This document shows, one piece after another, positions 9,108-20,170 of a stretch of 37,866 nucleotides of DNA (its first letter is position 1; every line of letters starts with the position of its first letter). A program made the position numbers and the translations under genes. The notes under the pieces were generated by a model. That model saw only the letters and a program-made list of their open reading frames with translations. It was not told where the DNA came from and searched no databases. Source of the stretch: Purshia tridentata (Eukaryota; Streptophyta; Magnoliopsida; Rosales; Rosaceae); contig QANT01003167.1 of NCBI GenBank assembly GCA_003254885.1, positions 1 through 37,866 of the forward strand, in the 5' to 3' direction.

Positions 9108-12100
9108 CTACTCTCCTAAACACCGTTCACTAGGAATAGGACACGCCAAAGAGGAGATCGAACCAAGTCTACACTTGATAGAATACATAATCACCTTCAA
9201 TAAGGAGGAAGGATTCCTAGACTCCTTGAAGATGCGATTATTTCTTTCCCCCCAAATAGAGTAAACCACTGTAGCCAAGCATAATTTTTTGATAGTGGTC
9301 CTTATGTGTTTCCCTTTCCAAGTACCACCAGCCCACATAACCAAATTAGACCAAGGAGAAGGGGAAACCGGGCTGCCACATTTAGTCATTAACTCCCTCC
9401 AAATAATGTCGCTGAACGGGCTATCAAAGAAGAGGTGGTCATGAGATTCTCCGACCCTCTTGCACAAAACACAGATGATGTCAACACTAGGTTTATACCT
9501 TTGAATGCGATCTGCAATGCAAGTCTCTCCCGTATGGGAGTTAATTCTCAAGTTATCCCACGTAGATGCAGTAGTATAGAGGCCCGAATAGGATGGGAGC
9601 CAAACAATAGAGTCATCGGCTGCACTATTAGGATTATAATTAGGCATGAGTTGCTTAATTTCCAAGAAGTCCGGGGAGTTAGAAACCGACCACTCCCATA
9701 AGTTATTAGCCACAATAGAGCTCACCATAGTAGTGGCATGAAGGCCCGAGTCATAAATCACATGCCTACCCCAAACAGCAACAATGGGGCCTCTAGGGTG
9801 CCAATTATTAAACCACAGGGAAGTCTTCTCCCCATTTCCAATACGGTGCAATATGAGAGGCCTAGCAAAAGATCGAAGCTTGAGAATTTTCCTCCAATTC
9901 CAAGAGCATATTTGAGGAGGTTTAACCTCCCAAATATTCTTCCCTTTAAGGTGGTAAGCATGAATCCACCTAATCCATATATTATCCATACCCACAATGA
10001 GTTGCCAAAGGTGTCTCAACATAAGCGCCTTATTCCAAGTAGGCAGCGATTTGATACCCAACCCCCCTCATTCTTAGGTTTGCACACACATTACCAACTC
10101 ACTTTAGCACCATGGGGGGTTGGACGCCGTACCCGACCAAAGGAAGGCACGGATCTTTTGCTCAATTTTGTGGAGAACCATCTTAGGGAGAATAATATGG
10201 CTGGCCCAGGATATATGCATACTAGATAGGACTAAAATTATGAGTTGAAGCCTCCCCGCATAGGATAAGAACTTGTTCCTCCAAGAATTAATACGAGCAG
10301 CAATATTATCGATAATTTTCATGCAATCCCTAACTCTAAGCTTTGAGGAGATGATAGGGATGCCAAGGTACCTTATGGGGAAGTCTCCTCCAAAAAAGCC
10401 GAGAATCTCATGAAGAACATGCTTGAGGTTTGGAAAGACACCAGAGGTGAAGATGTTGCTCTTATTAGGGTTAGCGTTGAGACCCGAAAGCAAGGGGAAT
10501 TCCTCCAAGGCTTCCTTTAGAGTGGTGATAGAAGACACATCACCGCGGCAAAGGATGATAAGATCATCAGCAAAACATAAATGGGATAGGTTCACCTTCT
10601 CTCATTTCCAATGGTACTTAAAGTGGTGGTTTCGGGCACCTTTTGAGAAACAATTTGGGAAAGGACCTCCATAGCAATAACGAAGAGATAGTGGGACATA
10701 GGATCACCTTGGTGAAGACCTCGAGTGCTTGGGAAGAAGCCGGCAAGCTCACATTCACACAAATGGAGAATCTAGGAGTAGTGATGCACGCCTTGATCCG
10801 TTGGATGACATTGTTGGGGAACTTAAGGGCAGCAAGGGTATGAATAATAAAACTCCAATCCACCATATCATAAGCTTTCATAATGTCCACTTTAAGAGCA
10901 CATCGGGGAGTCTTGCCATTCTTGTGGTAGTCGCGAAACAACTCTTGAGCTAGAAGGATATTATCCCCTATCCTCCTCCTCACAACAAAGGCCGTTTGAT
11001 TAGGACTAATAATGGAAGGGAGAACCCTTTTAATCATATTAGCAATCACCTTAGAAATCAACTTGTAAAGCATGTTGCAACAAGAAATAGGACAGAAATC
11101 CCAAGTTTGGTAGAATTGGGCACCTTGGGAATAAGGGTAACCGAAGTAGCATTGCACTCTCTAAGGAGCTGCCCCGTGGTGAAGAACTCCTTAATAGCCA
11201 AAGTCACATCCTCTCCAATGATGTGCCAAGTAGATTGGAAGAAATGACCATTAAACCCATCTGGGCCGGGTGCTTTATTATGATTCATAGAGAAACACAC
11301 CTCTTTGATTTCATCCGATGAGATCTCTTGGCCAAGGGAGGAAGCTTGCTCATCTGAAGTAGAGTGGGCAATCAACCCATGGATGGTGGTTCCGAGATCA
11401 CTCCTTACAAGATTGTGGGAGCTCCAAAGCTTTTGGTAGAAGTTGACTATCTCCTCCTTGATGTTATCACTCCCATTAACTACCTCTCCATCCTCCCGAA
11501 GAATAGAAGTAATTCTATTTAAATTGCTCCTCCCCACAATGGACTTGAAAAAGAAGGCCGAATTCCTATCCCCCTCCTTCAGCCAATTAATTCTTGACTT
11601 TTGCTTGTAGAAAAGCTCATCAATCTCAAGAGCTTTGGTGTACTCCAAGACCAGGCACTTCTCAATGCATCTAAGCTCAAAGTCACAAGGGTTGGTCTGC
11701 AATTGCTTTTGGCAAGCATACAGCTTGTGTTTAGCAATGCAAGAGTTGTGAGTCACATTCCCTACCTCGTCCTTGTTCAACTTTTTAAGCTCCTCCTTTA
11801 CTTGCTTTAGCTTTTTGGAAACTCAGAATTGGGCTGAACCAATGATAGGGGTATTCCAACACCAAGTAACCAAGGGGACTTGGTCAAAATGTTGTGGAAC
11901 TTGAAAGTGCTTCTCTTAGGTCTCGGAGACACCCCCAAAGATACCATAATAGGACAATGATCCGAACTCCTAGGCAAAGGAAATCAGCTCTCTAATTACT
12001 AAAGGAATTGATCGAAGAATCATTAACCATCACCCGGTCAAGCTTCTTGGATATGCACCCTAAAGTGGTGCGTTTATCACTCCACGTACAAAGACCATAG

Positions 12101-12584
12101 CCGAAGTACTCCTAGTAGTACCTCCCACAATTTCAAAAGCATTGCGGGCCACATTGAAATCCCCAAGGATAGCCCATGGCTGCCCACCAATGATGGAGAA
12201 ATTCAAAACCAAATTACTCCACAACCCCCTACGCATACCATCGTCATTTGAGCCATACACAAAGGATGCAAAAAAATTGATTTTACATTCAATGTGGCAC
12301 ACCCGGTAAGTCATCACTTCATCTGTCGAATCCAATTTCACAAGGTTGAAGACATCCGGATTCCAAGCAACCCAAATTCTCTCTCGATCGCTAGAGCTAT
12401 AATTACCTTCCACATTCCAATTATTGAACAACGACTTAGCCACCATTGTCTTGTTGCACTCTCTAACCTTAGTTTCAACCAACCCGATAAGAGATAGATG
12501 ATTCTCCCAAACAAAATTTCTAACATCTGCTTATGTAGGGGAAGCATTCAGTCCTCTAACATTCCAACAAGCACACTTAATCAT
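9108..12584 (-). pseudogene. LINE 2 ORF2 (endonuclease-RT-zf-RVT), broken
   Basis: The ATG at 12584 overlaps the ORF1 stop. The protein starts MIKCACWNVRGLN, the usual start of an APE-type endonuclease with its catalytic Asn. Codon 18 is already TAA (12533-12531), where LINE 3 has Gln. VETK and GDFN follow. Then a deletion plus frameshift near 12100 removes the stretch before CISKKLDRVMVND. The RT region has NKAPGPDGFN (about 11270), a frameshift near 11070, KVDIMKAYDMVDW (about 10870), FADD (10574-10563) and RYLGIPI (about 10380-10360). The C-terminal block (10061-9108) carries CVLCKR and HLFFDS, with the last Cys of the usual HLFFDC replaced by Ser, and ends at TAG. Order and content match LINE 1. 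Confidence 0.92.
12581..12584 (-). promoter_or_regulatory. ATGA stop/start overlap between LINE 2 ORF1 and ORF2
   Basis: ORF1 ends ...CAA TGA and ORF2 begins ATG ATT within CAATGATT, so the stop and start share three bases in a four-base ATGA. LINE 3 has the same arrangement at 30495-30498. In some animal LINEs overlapping stop and start codons allow translation of ORF2 by termination-reinitiation. That role here is inference. Confidence 0.75.
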
Positions 12585-14103
12585 TGAGAAAGGTTATGAG
12601 GAGTACCCGGGCTAGAAATGCCTCCCATATCTTGATGTTTTTTGTTCTTTTTATTCTTTTTCTTCTTGTTGGAGGAACCCCCAGCCCTCAAGGAAACACC
12701 ATCAATATTTATGCCTAGAAGCTTGCTTGGCCAAAGAGACTTATCTGGGGAAGGCGTACTAGGTTCATCCTCACCTCCAAGCACTTGGAAGGGGTTATCA
12801 TTAATTCTAGGGGCTGGAGATTCATTGTCATGCTCCAAAAGAATAGCACATGACGAGGATGCACCCTCAAAATTTCGGACCACCCCAATGACTTCAATCG
12901 GGTTGGTGATAGTTGGCCACATCCCCTTGGCATTATCAACCTTCTTTCCCACCATCCCCGTAGGCACCTTATCCCCAATGGAAGAAACACCATTAGAATC
13001 ATTGGCAATAGGCTCAGGAGCATTACCATTTTTCTTAACCCACACCATAGGTTTAGAAGGATTAGCAAAACTACCGGTTGCATGACCAAAAGCTTTGCAA
13101 AGGGTGCATATCTTTGGCCTCCATTGATAATCCACCCTAATATCCACAACAAAGGGGGAAGCGTTAGGATCATTTCCATGCACTATAAGATCAAAGGACT
13201 CAACTAACTCCATGGAAGCATCTACCTCAACACATACCCTAGCATAAGAGACCTTTTTACGATTTTGGGTAAGACCATCTGCATATAAAGGCCTCCCAAC
13301 AACACTAGCTATATAGCTTAATCCATCCTCTGTCCAATACTCATGGGGAACATTGTAAAATTTAGCCCAAATAGGAATTTTAGAGTGAGTCTCTTTGGTG
13401 ATAATGATACCTTGGTGCCATTTCTTGAGAAAGATAGGCTTACCCACAAACAAGCAAGGTCCAGCCTCCATAATGGCTGTGCAAGCTTTAGATTTGCGAA
13501 ATTTGAAAAAGAAAAACCCATTTTCATTTGCATGAACTTCCACCAAACCCTTAGCTCCCCACACCCTATGAGCACTAGAGCTGACCACCGAGAAAGGGAG
13601 TTTCTTTTCATCCACCATGTAACCAACTAAACAATTTTCCTAAAGTTTGCAACCTTCAGCAGCCACCTGAGGAGGAAGGGCTACCACTCTTCGATTTCCT
13701 TCTAACAAAGGTTGATAAAATTTGAGTCTCATGGACTCTTGGGTAATACCCACAGCTCCTAAAACAGCTTGGCTATAGTTTCTAGGATTGGCTGATTTTT
13801 GGCAAAAGGTAATGAGTCTAACTTGCACGTTTTGGGGAGTGGAGAAGGTTAGTGCGAATTCAGAAGTGGTGGGGTTGGGATTCTAATCAGTTTTCAAAAT
13901 CTAGGAGTCAGCTAGGGTATGGGACAAAAGGGAAGAAAGGGAGGCTTCCTTAAACAAGGTAAGAGTGTCCTCATGTCCTTTTTCAAAAAGCAAAGACTTA
14001 CCATTTTGGGGGCTGGTCAAAGCACCATTGGGAGTGCTTTATAGCAAAATGGAGTGTCCAATCAGGTGGTTGTCAGTTTCAGAACCCAATGAGCACATGT
14101 GAG

Positions 14104-14336
14104 TTGATGGATTGGCCTTCCTTTGCTGCTCTAGCAACAAATATCCAAGGGGTTTTTACTTGGTGGACAAAGAAGAGTAGTTGATGGGTTTGGCTTCCCT
14201 TGTTGCTCTAGCACGCAAATATCCAAGGGGTTGTTACCCGGTGGACAAAAAAGAGTAGCTGATGGGTTTGACTTCCCTTGCTACTCTAGCACGCAAATAT
14301 CCATAGGGTTGTTACCCGGTGGACAAAGAGGAGTAA
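14104..14336 (-). repeat. Three tandem 77-78-bp repeats in the 5' part of LINE 2 ORF1
   Basis: Units at about 14104-14180, 14181-14258 and 14259-14336 are closely similar. On the minus strand the complete 78-bp unit is 26 codons and reads CPPGNNPLDICVLEQQGK then roughly PNPSTT. The 77-bp unit (last in coding order) has lost a base and the first carries a TAG. The phase shows the repeat was once coding, giving ORF1 a Pro/Asn-rich repeated segment before DUF4283. Confidence 0.8.
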
Positions 14337-14917
14337 CTTGAGCATCTTGGAGAATAGGAGGTCCTCCTTCCTTCTCACCAACCTGGGATCTCAAAGTAGC
14401 CATGGAAGTGGCACTTAAAAGCTTGACCTGAATGTTAGGAGAAGGTTTAGAAGGTGAGGGAGAGCTTGAGGTAGGTTGAGAAATAGAAATGGGGGCTAAG
14501 GGCTCCATAGAACTGGGCAGCGGCATGGCTAAGGGTAGCTAAGGTGATGTTGGGTTAGAAGGCAGCATGGATAGGTTTTAGGGTAAGAGGAGGTGGGGGA
14601 ATGTTTATGGCCTGGTGAGGGTGCAATTAGGGGCTGAGAGTGCAAATTCGAAGTTTGTGGGGTGGGAAGGGGTAGAGAGAAAGAAGAGGACGATTTCAAG
14701 GGTTGAGGGCTTTTTGGGAAGGTGGTTGTGTAGGGGAAGAAGAGGGAGACATTTTAGTAGCTAAGAGAAGTAAGATGGTGGCTGGAATGAAGGAAACGGG
14801 TGGCTAGAAGTTTTGTTTTCCGTAGGGGTAGCAACAAGAATTCTAGAGAGAAGGAAGAGCATCTCTTTCTTTCCTAGAGAACAACTTTATGTGTTAACAC
14901 CTAGAGTAGTTCTCCAA

Positions 14918-14929
14918 TTTGGTGCAATT
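14918..14929. repeat. LINE 2 target-site duplication, right copy
   Basis: TTTGGTGCAATT keeps the E-monomer consensus and is the partner of TTTCATGCAATT at 8863-8874. The satellite continues in register from 14930. Confidence 0.8.
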
Positions 14930-15211
14930 GAAACGAAATTAGGTTGAGTATGCACCGAAATGATGTTTTCATGCGTTCTTCACAAAAAAATGTGCTTCTT
15001 GAAGGGTATAACGCTAATCCAAGCATTAGAAAGTGCTTCCCTATATCTTTCTTGCCAACCGGGCAAGTTTTGGTGGAAATTGTACGAAGTTGGCCAACTA
15101 ATGACGTTTTGGTGCAACTTTAACCAAATTGTACTGAGTGTGCACTGAAACAACATTTTTGTTCATTCTTGAAACCTAAAGCGGTTCCTTAGGGTGAGCA
15201 CACTAATCGAG

Positions 15212-17438
15212 ACATGAGAAAGTGCATTCCATGTCTTTCTTGCCAACCACAGGAACGTTTTGGTGTAACTTTAATCGAATTGGACTACGTGTGCACCGAA
15301 ATGACGTTTTCGTGCATTCTTAAGACCCAAAGCGGTTCTTTAGGGTTAGCACGCTAAAATCGAGACATGAGAAAGTGCTTCGTCATGTCTTTCTTGCCAA
15401 CCAAGAAAGTTTTGGTGCAATATGGACGAATTTTGACCAAGTATGCACCGAAATGGTGTTTTCGTGCATTCTTAACACCTAAAGTGGTTATTTAGCGCTA
15501 GCACGCTAATCAAGACATGAGAAAGTGTTTCCTCATGCCTTTCTTGCCAACCGAGCACGTTTTGATGCAATTTTGATGAAAGTAGACTGAGTATGCACCG
15601 AAATGTTGTTTTAGTTCTTTCTTAACACGAAATGTGCTTCTTCAGTGCTAGAACGTTAATCCAAGCATGAGGATGTGCTTCTTGCCAACCGAGCACGTTT
15701 TTGTGCAATTTTAACCAAATTCTGCACAGTGTGCACCGAAATGACGTTCCATGCCTTCTTAACACCTAAAGTGGTTCATTTGCGATAGAACGCTAATCTA
15801 AACAAGAGAAAGTGCTTGCTCATGTCTTTATTGCCAACCGGGCACCTTTTTGTTCAATTGAAATTAAATTAGATTGAGTAGGCACCGAAATGATGTTTTC
15901 ATGCGTTCTGAACCGAAAAATGAGCTTCTTGAGGGGTCAAACACAAATCCAAGCATTAGAAAGAGCTTCCCCATATCTTTCTTGCCACTTGGGCAGGTTT
16001 TGGTGGAAATTGCAAGAAATTTTACTGAGTATACACCAAAATGATGTTTTCGTGCATTCTTAAAACCTAAAGGGGTTCTTTAAGGTTGGCACGCTAATCA
16101 AAACATGAGAAAGTGCTTCCTGATGTCTTTCTTGCCAACCAAGAAAGTTTTGTTGCTATTTCGACGAACTTGGACTGAGTATGCACCAAAATGATGTTTT
16201 CATGCATTCTTAACACCTAAACTGGTTCTTTCGTGCTAGCACTCTAATCGAGACATGAGAAAGTGCTTCCTCATGCCTTTCTTGCCAACTGAGCACGTTT
16301 TAATGCAATTCTGATAAAGTAGACTGAAAATGCACGGAAATGACGTTTTTGTTCTTTCTTAACATGGAATGTGCTTCTTCGGGATTAGAACATTAATCTA
16401 GGCATGAGAACTTGCTTCTTGCCAACCGAGCACGTTTTGGTGCAACTTTAACCAAATTGTACACAGTGTGCACCGAAATGGCATTCCATGCATTCTTAAC
16501 ACCTAAAGTGGTTCATTTGGGCTAGAACGCTAATCTAAACGAGAGAAAGTGCTTCCTCAAGTCTTTATTGCCAACCGAGCACTTTTTGGTGCAATTGAAA
16601 TGAAAACAGATTGAGTATGCACCAAAATGATGTTTTCGTGCGTTCTTAGCAGAAAAATGAGCTTCTTGAGGGGTAGAACGCTAATCCAAGCAATAAAAAG
16701 TGCTTCCCCATATCTTTCTTGTCAACCGGGCACGTTTTGGTGGAAATTGCACGAAATTGGACTGAGTATGCACCGAAATGATGTCTTAGTTACTTCTAAA
16801 CACGAAATGTACTTCTTAAGGGCTGAAATGCTAATTCAAGCATGAGAAACTGCTTACCCATGTCTTTCTCGCCAACCGATGAGGTTTTGGTGCAACTTTA
16901 ACCAAATTGTACTGAGTGTGCATCGAAATGACGTTTTCGTTCATAATTGAAACCTAAAGCGGTTCCTTAGGGCGAGCACACTCATCGAGATAATTGAAAG
17001 TGCTTCCGCTTGTCTTTCTTGCCAACCGGGCACGTTTTGGTGCAATTTGGACCAAGTTAGGTTGAGTATGCACCGAAAAGACATTTTTGTTCTATCTTGA
17101 CACGAAAGTGCTTTTTTGCGGCTGGAACGCTAATCCAAGCATGAGAAAGTGCATCCCTATGTCTTTCTTGCCAACCGAGCATGTTTTGTTACACTGTTAG
17201 CCGAATTTGACTCAATGTGCACTGAAATGATGTATTCGTGCATTCTTAACACCTAAAGTAGTTCATTTGGGCTAGAACGCTAATCTAGACATGAAAAAGT
17301 GGTTCCCCATGTGGTTCTTGTCAATTGAGCATGTTTTGGTGCAACTTCAACCAAATTGGACCAAGTGTGCACCGAAATGACATATTCGTGCATTCTTAGC
17401 ACCTAAGGTGGATCTTTAAGGCTTGAATGCTAATCGAG
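15212..17438 (+). repeat. 15-monomer block A-B-C-D-E-(F/A)-B-C-D-E-F-G-H-I-J, 2227 bp
   Basis: An F monomer (CATTAGAAAGAGCTTCC, about 15955) changes in its middle to the end of an A monomer and is followed by B. One HOR unit is therefore joined to the next after skipping G, H, I, J and part of A. This is an unequal-recombination product. Confidence 0.82.
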
Positions 17439-18778
17439 ACATTATAAAGTGCATCCCCATGTCTTTCTTGCCAATCAGGGACGTGTTGGTGTAACTTTAA
17501 TCAAATTGGACTTAGTGTGCACCGAAATGACATTTTCGTGCATTCTTAAGACCCAAAGGGGTTCTTCGGGGTTAGCACGCTAATATCGAGACAAGAGAAA
17601 GTGCTTCCTCATGTATTTCTTGCCAATCAAGAAAGTTTTGGTGCAATTTCGACGAATTTGGACTGAGTATGCACTGAAATGATGTTTTCGTGCATTCTTA
17701 ACACCTAAAGTGGTTCTTTAGGGCTAGCACTCTAATCGAGACATGACAAAGTGCTTCCTCATGCCTTTCTTCCCAACCAGGCACGTTTTGATGCAAGTTT
17801 GACAAAAGTAGACTAAGTATGCACTGAAATGATGTTTTAGTTCTTTCTTAACACGGAATGTGCTTGTTCAGGGCTGGAACGTTAATCCAAGCATGAAAAC
17901 GTGCTTCTTGCCAATCGAGTACGTTTTGGTGCAACTTTAACCAAATTGTGCACAGTGTGCACTAAAATGACATTCCATTCGTTCCTAACACCTAAAGTGG
18001 TTCATTTGGGCTAGAACGCTAATCCAAACAAGAGAAAGTGCTTCCTCATGTCTTTATTGCCAACTGCGCAAGTTTTAGTTCAATTGAAACGAAATTAGAT
18101 TGAGTATGCATCAAAATGATGTTTTCGTGCGTTCTTAACAGAAAAATGTGCTTCTTGGGGGGTAGAATGCTAATCCAAGTATTAGAAAGAGTTTCCCCAT
18201 ATCTTTCTTGCTAACCAATGACGTTTTGGTGCAACTTTAACCAAATTGTACTGAGTGTGCACCGAAACGATGTTTTCGTTCATTCTTGAAACCTAAAGTG
18301 GTTCCTTAGGGCGAGCAAGCTAATCGAGACGTTAGAGAATGCTTCCTCGTGTCTTTCTTGCCAACTGGGCACATTTTGGTGCAATTTGGACCAAGTTAGG
18401 CTGAGTATGCATGGAAAGGACATTTTTGTTCTATCCTAACAAGAAATGTGCTTCTTTGAGGCTGGAACGCTAATCCAAGTGTGAGAAAGTGCATCCCTAT
18501 GTCTTTCTTGCCAATCGAGCATGTTTTGTTGCACCATTGGCCGAATTTGACTCAATGTGCATTGAAATGACGTGTTCGTGCATTCATAACACCTAAAGTA
18601 GTTCATTTGCGTTAGAATGCTAATTGAGACATGAAAAAGTGGTTCCCCAAGTGGTTCTTGTCAACCGGGCACATTTTGGTCCAACTTTAACAAAATTTGA
18701 CCTTGTGCGCACCGAAATGACGTATTCATGCATTCTTAGCACCTAAAGTGGATCTTTAGGGCTTGAACGCTAATCGAC
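17439..18778 (+). repeat. 9-monomer HOR variant, 1340 bp
   Basis: The order is A-B-C-D-E-(F/G)-H-I-J. The fused monomer near 18181 starts as F (ATTAGAAAGAG, CCCCATATC) and becomes G at AATGACGTTTTGG, removing one monomer length. Confidence 0.82.
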
Positions 18779-20170
18779 ACTTGAGAAAGTGCAGCCCCTT
18801 GTCTTTCTTGCCAACTGGGAATGTTTTAGTGTAACTTTAATCAAATTAGACTCAGAGTGCACTTGAATGATGTTTTCGTGCATTCTTCAGGGTTAGCACG
18901 CTAATATCGAGACATAAGAAAGTGCTTCCTTATGTCTTTCTTGCCAACCAAGAAGGTTTTGGTGCAATTTGGACGAATTTGGACTGATTATGCACCGAAA
19001 TGCTATTTTTGTGCATTCTTAGCACCTAAAGTGGTTCATTTGTGTTAGAATGCTAATCCAAACAAGTGAAAGTGCTTCATCATGTCTTTAACACCTAAAG
19101 TGGTTCTTTAGGGCTAGCATGCTAATCGAGACATGAGAAAGTGCTTCCTCATGCCTTTCTTGCCAATTGGGCACGTTTTGATGTAATTCTGACGAAAGTA
19201 GATTGAGTATGCACCGAAATCACGCTTTAGTTCTTTCTTAACACGGAATGTGCTTCTTGAGGGCTAGAACATTAATCTAAGCAGGAGAACGTGCTTCTTG
19301 CCAACTATGCATGTTTTGGTGCAACTTTAACCAAATTGTATACAATGTGCACCAAAATGATGTTCCATGCATTCTGAATGCCTAAAGTGGTTCATTTGGG
19401 CTAGAACACTAATCCAAACAGGAGAAAGTGCTTCCTTATCATGTCTTTACTGCCAACTGAGCACGTTTTGATGCAATTGAAATGAAATTAGATTGAGTAC
19501 GCACCGAAATGATGTTTTTGTGCGTTCTTAACAGAAAAATGTGCTTCCTGAGGGGTAGAACGCAAATCCAAGCATTAGAAAGTGCTTCCCCATGTCTTAC
19601 TCGCCAACCAATAACATTTTGGTGCTACTTTAACTAAATTGTACTGAGTGTGTACCGAAATGATGTTTTCTTCATTCTTGAAACCTAAAGCGGTTCCTTA
19701 GGGTGAGCACGCTAATCGAGACATTATAGAGTGCTTCCTCATCTCTTTCTTACCAACCGAGCATGTTTTGGTGCAATTTAGACCAAATTTGGTAGAGTAT
19801 GCACTGAAAAGACATTTTTGTTCTATCCTAACACGAAATGCGCTTCTTTCAGGCTAGAACGCTAATCCAAGCATGAGAAAGTGCATCCCTATGTCTTTCT
19901 TGCCAACCAAGCACCTTTTTTTGCAACGTTAGCCGAATTTGACTGAATGTGCACTAAAATGACGTATTCGTCCATTCTTAACACCTAAAGTAGTTCATTT
20001 GCATTAGAACGCTAATCTAGACATGAGAAAGTGGTTCCCCATGTGGTTCGTGTCAGCCAAACATGTTTTGGCGCAACTTTAACCAAATTGGATCAAGTGT
20101 GCACCGAAATGACGTATTTGTGCATTGTTAGCACTTAAAGTGGATCTTTAGGGCTTGAACGCTAATCGAG
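18779..20170 (+). repeat. 9-monomer HOR variant with shortened A and an extra partial monomer, 1392 bp
   Basis: The A monomer lacks about 20 bp before its end (near 18885). The B monomer holds an extra segment of about 94 bp (about 19020-19115) that looks like the end of D plus the start of E before returning to the B end. The F/G fusion near 19576 resembles the one near 18181. Confidence 0.75.

Larger units (their letters stand above)
12581..14752 (-). pseudogene. LINE 2 ORF1 (DUF4283 and zinc-knuckle RNA-binding protein), broken
   Basis: The longest open part is 13618-12581 (345 codons). Its N-terminal half (LPFSVVSSSAHRVWG to about residue 150) resembles DUF4283, found in ORF1 of plant LINEs. 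A CCHC-like knuckle follows, KICTLCKAFGH (about 13112-13080), whose fourth Cys is replaced by Phe. After that comes a low-complexity tail, lysine-rich near the end (NKKKKNKKNKKH), ending SSPGTPHNLSQ. ORF1 proteins of this type package LINE RNA. The same frame continues upstream of a TAG near 13641 to Met at 13828; LINE 3 has Trp at that position. The N-terminal part further upstream, from a candidate ATG at 14752 (MSPSSSPTQPPSQ), is Pro/Ser-rich, broken by stops and frameshifts, and includes a 26-residue tandem repeat. The true start is uncertain. Confidence 0.82.
8875..14917 (-). mobile_element. LINE 2: full-length L1-clade retrotransposon in the satellite
   Basis: This is a minus-strand LINE of 6043 bp. 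In element order it has a short 5' UTR (14917-14753), an ORF1 region (14752-12581), ORF2 (12584-9108), and a 3' UTR with an A tail seen as a T run at 8875. It is flanked by an imperfect 12-bp duplication. The interrupted E monomer resumes directly after the right copy (GAAACGAAATTAG at 14930), so both ends are precise. Length and target duplication fit target-primed reverse transcription of a complete transcript. It is now inactive, with many stops, frameshifts and deletions in both ORFs. Confidence 0.93.

Noticed and set aside
14890..14917. GTTAACACCTAGAGTAGTTC at the LINE 2 5' end resembling the end of a D or I satellite monomer.
   Set aside because: The 12-bp TSD places the LINE end at 14917 and the satellite resumes only at 14918. 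The resemblance is short and leaves a large unexplained gap if taken as satellite.
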